Below, in pieces: positions 7,054 to 10,743 of a DNA stretch of 10,743 nt. Every line of letters begins with the position of its first letter. Positions within the stretch are counted from its first letter, which is position 1. The notes beneath the pieces are model-generated. The model did not search any database, had not been told where the DNA came from, and worked only from the letters and a program-made list of their open reading frames with translations. The position numbers and the translations under genes are program-made. This DNA comes from Micavibrio sp. UBA2020 (lineage in GTDB: Bacteria; Pseudomonadota; Alphaproteobacteria; Micavibrionales; UBA2020). The stretch covers positions 30,784 through 41,526 of the forward strand of contig DDBY01000144.1 of the NCBI GenBank assembly GCA_002334985.1, in the 5' to 3' direction.

Positions 7054-7061
7054 TCACCTTC
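7054..7061 (-). promoter_or_regulatory. Ribosome binding site deciding the start of the 130-residue gene
   Basis: On the minus strand GAAGGTGA lies 5 nt before ATG 7048, a strong match to the Shine-Dalgarno consensus. It favours this start over any farther upstream in the same open frame. Confidence 0.7.
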
Positions 7062-7085
7062 GGCTTTGGGTTTGCATCGCCGCCG

Positions 7086-7099
7086 CGCCACGCGTGGCG
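7086..7099. repeat. Perfect 14-bp palindrome in the uvrA upstream region
   Basis: CGCCACGCGTGGCG is a perfect inverted repeat without a spacer, located 37 nt upstream of the start of the 130-residue minus-strand gene. It could be a binding site for a dimeric regulator or a leader hairpin. In G+C-rich DNA such palindromes also occur by chance. Confidence 0.5.
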
Positions 7100-7158
7100 G
7101 GCAGGATGAAAAGTTTTTTGCGATGTCTGGTAAGAAACGACACTACTATGTGAAACGC

Positions 7159-7197
7159 CAAAGGCTGGGGCACTTAAGCACCCCCTTTGCTTTTTTT
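7159..7197 (+). terminator. Plus-strand hairpin terminator with no assigned upstream gene
   Basis: CAAAGG (7159-7164) pairs with CCTTTG (7184-7189). A two-base CT bulge and GGG-CCC pairs (7167-7169 with 7181-7183) extend the stem, and C7190 plus seven T (7191-7197) follow. The T tract is on the plus strand only, so it would end rightward transcription. The nearest annotated rightward gene upstream ends at 6631, with an antisense gene in between. See findings. Confidence 0.55.
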
Positions 7198-7235
7198 GTG
7201 TAAAGCCCATTTTATCATGGTATTTCAGCGCAAAT

Positions 7236-7250
7236 GTTCTATATTTGTTC
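7236..7250 (+). promoter_or_regulatory. LexA (SOS) box upstream of uvrA
   Basis: GTTCTATATTTGTTC is an exact match to GTTC-N7-GTTC, the direct-repeat LexA operator of Alphaproteobacteria. It ends 29 nt before the uvrA ATG. The TATATT inside it (7240-7245) could be the -10 element, so LexA binding would block RNA polymerase directly. I see no good -35 match at 16-18 nt. Confidence 0.85.
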
Positions 7251-7279
7251 CAAATAAACCGACAAAAACGGCGGATAGC

Positions 7280-10240
7280 ATGAGCAAGACAGGTAAAACG
7301 GGTAAAAGCAGCAGCGCGCAGAATGATTCCACGCGTGCCGGAAAATATAACGACGCCATCCGCGGCCAGAAATACAACGACGCGATACGCGTCAGGGGCG
7401 CGCGCGAACACAATCTCAAAAACGTGGACATCGATATTCCGCGCGACCAGCTGGTGGTGGTGACGGGTCTTTCCGGCTCTGGCAAATCATCCCTCGCCTT
7501 TGACACTATCTATGCCGAAGGGCAGCGCAGATATGTCGAAAGTCTTTCCGCATACGCGCGCCAGTTCCTCGAGCTCATGCAGAAGCCGGATGTTGACAGC
7601 ATCGAAGGCCTCTCCCCCGCGATTTCGATTGAACAGAAAACCACATCGAAAAATCCGCGCTCCACCGTCGGCACGGTCACGGAAATTCACGACTACATGC
7701 GTCTTTTGTGGGCACGCGTGGGCGTGCCCTATTCGCCTGCAACGGGAAAGCCGATTACCAGCCAGACCGTATCGCAAATGGCCGACCAGATTTTGGCGAT
7801 GGCGGAGGGCACGAAACTTTATCTGCTTGCCCCGATTGTGCGCGGGCGCAAGGGCGAGTACCGCAAGGAAATGCAGGAGCTGAAAAAGAAAGGCTTCCAG
7901 CGTATTAAAATCGACGGCATTTTTTATGAACTCGACGACGTGCCGACGCTCGACAAACAGCTGAAACACGACCTTTCCGTCGTGGTTGACCGCATTGTGG
8001 TCAAAAAAGACATCGGCAACCGTCTGGCAGATTCCATCGAAACCGCGCTGAAGCTGGCCGACGGGCTTTTGATTGCCGAAGATGCGACAACGCAGGAAGA
8101 GCATATTTTCTCGGCCAAATTCGCCTGCCCCGTATCGGGATTTACGATTGAGGAAATCGAGCCGCGGCTTTTTTCCTTCAACAACCCCTTCGGCGCCTGC
8201 CCTGCCTGCGACGGCATCGGCAGCAAAATGCACTTCGACCCCGACATGGTCGTGCCCGACCCCACGCTCACGCTATCGGAGGGCGCGGTTGCCCCCTGGG
8301 CCAATTCATCGTCAGGTTATTACGAGCAAACGCTGGAAAGCCTTGCCGTGCATTTCAAATCCAACATGAATACACGCTGGGAAAAATTGCCGCAAAAACT
8401 GCGCGACGTTATTTTGCACGGTGGCGGCAAGGAAAAATTCGCTTTCAAATACTGGGACGGCAACAAGCATTTCACCAGCACGAATACCTTCGAAGGCGTC
8501 ATCCCCAACATGCACCGCCGGTATCTGGAGACGGAAAGTTTCCACATCCGCGAAGACCTCGACCAGTACAAGACGGAGCAGGTTTGCACCGCCTGCAACG
8601 GTTTCCGCCTGAAACCCGAAGCGCTGGCCGTCAAAGTCGGCGCCAGCCATATTGGCGAAATATCCGCCCTGTCGATTGAAAAGGCGCAAGACTGGTTCGC
8701 CGCACTTGATAAAACGCTTGGCAAAAAAGACATGGAAATCGCCGTGCGTATTCTCAAGGAGATTAACGAGCGCTTGAGCTTCCTCATGAACGTCGGGCTG
8801 GATTACCTCTCGCTCAGCCGCATGTCCGGCACGCTGTCGGGCGGGGAAAGCCAGCGCATCCGCCTCGCCTCGCAAATCGGCTCCGGCCTGACGGGTGTTC
8901 TTTATGTGCTGGACGAGCCCAGCATCGGCCTGCACCAGCGCGACAACAACCGCCTGCTGGATACACTGAAGCGTCTGCGCGACCTCGGCAATACGGTTTT
9001 GGTGGTGGAGCACGACGAAGACGCCATCCGCACCGCCGATTATCTTATCGACATGGGGCCCGGCGCGGGCATTCACGGCGGCACCGTGGTAGCCGAAGGC
9101 ACGCCCGACGCCGTCATCAACAGCAAAAAGAGCCTGACCGCGCAATATCTGTCGGGCGTCAAGAACATCCCCGTCCCCGCCCTGCGCCGCAGCGGCAAAA
9201 CGGTGGAGGGGAAAAAGGGCACGCAAACGCAATATATCGAAGTCACCGGCGCGCGCGAAAACAACCTCAAAAACGTGCATGCGAAATTTCCTGTCGGCAC
9301 GTTTACCTGCGTCACCGGTGTTTCCGGCAGCGGCAAATCGTCGCTGGTGATTGATACGCTTTATGCGGGTGCGGCACGCAGGTTGATGAAGGCACGCACG
9401 CAGCCTGGGGCGCATGACGACATCCTCGGCCTTGAATATATCGATAAAATCATCGATATCGACCAATCGCCCATCGGTCGCACGCCGCGGTCGAACCCCG
9501 CGACATATACGGGCGCCTTTACCCCCATCCGCGACTGGTTTTCCGGCCTGCCAGAGGCGAAAGCGCGCGGCTATGGCCCGGGACGTTTTTCGTTCAACGT
9601 CAAGGGCGGCCGCTGCGAAGCCTGCGAAGGTGATGGTGTGATTAAAATCGAAATGCACTTCCTGCCCGACGTGCACGTCACCTGCGACGCCTGCAAGGGC
9701 GCGCGCTATAACCGCGAAACGCTGGAAATTAAATACAAAGACAAATCCATCGCCGAAGTCCTCGATATGACAGTCGAAGAGGGGGCAGAGTTTTTCAAGG
9801 CCGTGCCCTCTATCCGCGACAAGCTGGAAACGCTGAAAGAAGTGGGGCTTGGCTATATCCACATCGGCCAGCGCGCCACGACCCTTTCGGGCGGTGAAGC
9901 CCAGCGCGTGAAGCTCGCCAAGGAGCTGGCCAAGCGCTCCACCGGCCGCACGCTTTATATTCTGGACGAGCCCACAACCGGATTACATTTCGAAGACGTA
10001 CGCAAATTGCTGGAGGTCTTGCACCGCCTTGTTGACCACGGCAATACGGTGGTTGTCATTGAACATAACCTTGAAGTTATCAAAACCGCCGACTGGCTTA
10101 TCGACATCGGCCCCGAAGGCGGCACCAAGGGCGGCGAAATTATTATTCAGGACACGCCGGAAAAGGTTGCGCGCGAAAAGCGCAGCCATACCGGCCATTT
10201 CTTGCGGCCATTGCTGGATAAAAAAACCCGCGCCGCGTAA
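7280..10240 (+). CDS. uvrA: Excinuclease ABC subunit A
   Basis: UvrA is the dimeric damage-sensing ATPase that loads UvrB in nucleotide excision repair. In the 986-residue chain, both ABC modules are complete. Module 1 has Walker [10 protein letters not shown] (63-71), signature LSGGESQR (519-526) and Walker B LDEPS (544-548). Module 2 has GVSGSGKSS (680-688), LSGGEAQR (869-876) and LDEPTTG (895-901). The C-terminal zinc module has Cys779, 782, 802 and 805. The first module has Cys283, 307 and 310, but its fourth position is Ser286. CTAC (436-439) is a further Cys pair. The open frame extends upstream to a TTG at 7187, but that start falls in a terminator hairpin and would translate the LexA box, so ATG 7280 is preferred despite a weak Shine-Dalgarno (GGCGGA, 4 nt away). 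The family averages about 940 residues; the surplus includes an N-terminal extension with a duplicated heptapeptide. Confidence 0.97.
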   Translation: MSKTGKTGKSSSAQNDSTRAGKYNDAIRGQKYNDAIRVRGAREHNLKNVDIDIPRDQLVVVTGLSGSGKSSLAFDTIYAEGQRRYVESLSAYARQFLELMQKPDVDSIEGLSPAISIEQKTTSKNPRSTVGTVTEIHDYMRLLWARVGVPYSPATGKPITSQTVSQMADQILAMAEGTKLYLLAPIVRGRKGEYRKEMQELKKKGFQRIKIDGIFYELDDVPTLDKQLKHDLSVVVDRIVVKKDIGNRLADSIETALKLADGLLIAEDATTQEEHIFSAKFACPVSGFTIEEIEPRLFSFNNPFGACPACDGIGSKMHFDPDMVVPDPTLTLSEGAVAPWANSSSGYYEQTLESLAVHFKSNMNTRWEKLPQKLRDVILHGGGKEKFAFKYWDGNKHFTSTNTFEGVIPNMHRRYLETESFHIREDLDQYKTEQVCTACNGFRLKPEALAVKVGASHIGEISALSIEKAQDWFAALDKTLGKKDMEIAVRILKEINERLSFLMNVGLDYLSLSRMSGTLSGGESQRIRLASQIGSGLTGVLYVLDEPSIGLHQRDNNRLLDTLKRLRDLGNTVLVVEHDEDAIRTADYLIDMGPGAGIHGGTVVAEGTPDAVINSKKSLTAQYLSGVKNIPVPALRRSGKTVEGKKGTQTQYIEVTGARENNLKNVHAKFPVGTFTCVTGVSGSGKSSLVIDTLYAGAARRLMKARTQPGAHDDILGLEYIDKIIDIDQSPIGRTPRSNPATYTGAFTPIRDWFSGLPEAKARGYGPGRFSFNVKGGRCEACEGDGVIKIEMHFLPDVHVTCDACKGARYNRETLEIKYKDKSIAEVLDMTVEEGAEFFKAVPSIRDKLETLKEVGLGYIHIGQRATTLSGGEAQRVKLAKELAKRSTGRTLYILDEPTTGLHFEDVRKLLEVLHRLVDHGNTVVVIEHNLEVIKTADWLIDIGPEGGTKGGEIIIQDTPEKVAREKRSHTGHFLRPLLDKKTRAA
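7343..7390 (+). repeat. Tandem heptapeptide repeat at the UvrA N-terminus
   Basis: The peptide KYNDAIR occurs twice, at residues 22-28 (7343-7363) and 31-37 (7370-7390), with a 27-nt period. The two 21-nt copies differ at three bases, each a silent third-codon position. It lies just before [11 protein letters not shown], where typical UvrA proteins begin. Confidence 0.9.
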
Positions 10241-10256
10241 GGAAAACGCCCACAGC

Positions 10257-10285
10257 AAAAAGCCGCCCGTAAAGGCGGCTTTTTT
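10257..10285. terminator. Bidirectional terminator between uvrA and the last gene
   Basis: A perfect 11-bp hairpin has arms AAAAAGCCGCC (10257-10267) and GGCGGCTTTTT (10274-10284) and a 6-nt loop. It carries a T tract in both directions: six T at 10280-10285 on the plus strand, five T on the minus strand. It can end uvrA transcription from the left and the convergent gene from the right; it lies 16 nt after the uvrA stop. Confidence 0.92.
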
Positions 10286-10295
10286 GTTTTCGGTA

Positions 10296-10743
10296 TCAGT
10301 AAAACGATGGCGGCGGTGTTCTGTCAGGGTCGCGGCGGCGTGTCCAGTCGCGCAAGTCCAGTTCTTCGTCGCCGTTCATCTTGGCGAGGTTATAAAGCTC
10401 CATAAATTTGGGGCGCGGCATGTCGAACATCACCTCTTTGCCGCCAAAGGGGCTGTTGTGGCCGTAGGTCAGCTTGAGTTTCGTATAAGCGCCGTTCTTG
10501 CCGTCGGTGTGCCCTTCGACGCTGCTCCAGTCAATCGCATCTTCATCAAACACGCACATCTTGAAGTTTTGCTGCTGCGGCTGGCGCGCAAAAAAGGCGA
10601 TGCGCAGCGGCACATCATCCAGACTGCGGCGGTCCGGCGCTGGCGCCTCCTGCGCGAAATCTTTACGCAGACTGGGAAACAGCGCATCCTGCGCCACAGC
10701 GCCTGTCACACCCATCAGGTCCAGTACCGGCGTTTCCTGCGGA
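10296..10743 (-). CDS. Uncharacterised protein (5' partial)
   Basis: I do not recognise this protein. The frame is open to the window edge, giving 148 visible residues. ATG 10715 (MGVTGAVAQDALFPS) is a possible start with GGA 7 nt upstream. However, the preceding codons (encoding PQETPVLDL) use ordinary codons and look coding, so I treat the gene as 5' truncated. No membrane segment is visible. The middle, FKMCVFDEDAIDWSSVEGHTDG and KLKLTYGHNSPFGGKEVMFDMP, looks like alternating strands of a soluble domain. FMELYNLAKMNGDEELDLRDW suggests a terminal helix and turn, followed by an Arg/Asp/Pro-rich disordered tail ending PPPSFY. It converges on uvrA across a shared terminator. Confidence 0.72.
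   Translation of the reverse strand, partial: PQETPVLDLMGVTGAVAQDALFPSLRKDFAQEAPAPDRRSLDDVPLRIAFFARQPQQQNFKMCVFDEDAIDWSSVEGHTDGKNGAYTKLKLTYGHNSPFGGKEVMFDMPRPKFMELYNLAKMNGDEELDLRDWTRRRDPDRTPPPSFY

Noticed and set aside
8312..9862. 516-codon open frame on the minus strand, antisense to uvrA
   Set aside because: It is an ordinary mirror of G+C-rich uvrA coding sequence. The translation has no recognisable domain, and the plus-strand frame is unquestionably UvrA.

Overview
The window is about 10.7 kb of G+C-rich, densely packed bacterial chromosome. It most resembles an alphaproteobacterium: the protein sequences have that flavour, and uvrA is preceded by a GTTC-N7-GTTC site, the LexA (SOS) box type of Alphaproteobacteria. 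I cannot place it below class. There is no tRNA, rRNA, CRISPR array, insertion sequence, phage gene or other sign of a mobile island; this is a housekeeping region.

Layout from left to right. (1) The 3' end of a coiled-coil protein with an OmpA-like C-terminus (+), closed by a strong hairpin terminator. (2) A 405-residue CPA2/Kef-type cation:proton antiporter (+), convergent with (3) an RluB/RsuA-family rRNA pseudouridine synthase (-). (4) Divergent from it by only 17 nt is tadA (+), which overlaps xseA (+) by 4 nt. (5) Convergent with xseA are an unrecognised multi-pass membrane protein (-) and, 21 nt upstream of it, ssb (-, GTG start). (6) Divergent from ssb is a YfbR-like HD-domain nucleotidase (+), whose Shine-Dalgarno sequence fixes a start well inside the longest open frame. 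(7) Convergent with it is an unrecognised 130-residue soluble protein (-). (8) A 231-nt divergent intergenic region holds a palindrome, an unassigned plus-strand terminator and the LexA box; uvrA (+) follows. (9) A bidirectional terminator separates uvrA from a last, unrecognised minus-strand gene that runs off the window.

The functional theme is nucleic-acid maintenance. UvrA (excision repair), SSB (single-strand protection) and XseA (exonuclease VII) act on DNA, the HD protein probably on deoxynucleoside monophosphates, and TadA and RluB modify RNA. SOS control is directly visible only at uvrA.

I found no convincing undescribed system. The observations most worth a second look are the uvrA operator with the start correction it implies, a tandem heptapeptide duplication at the UvrA N-terminus, the unassigned terminator upstream of uvrA (possible small RNA or attenuator), the antiporter gene beginning 19 nt after a terminator, and three uncharacterised proteins.
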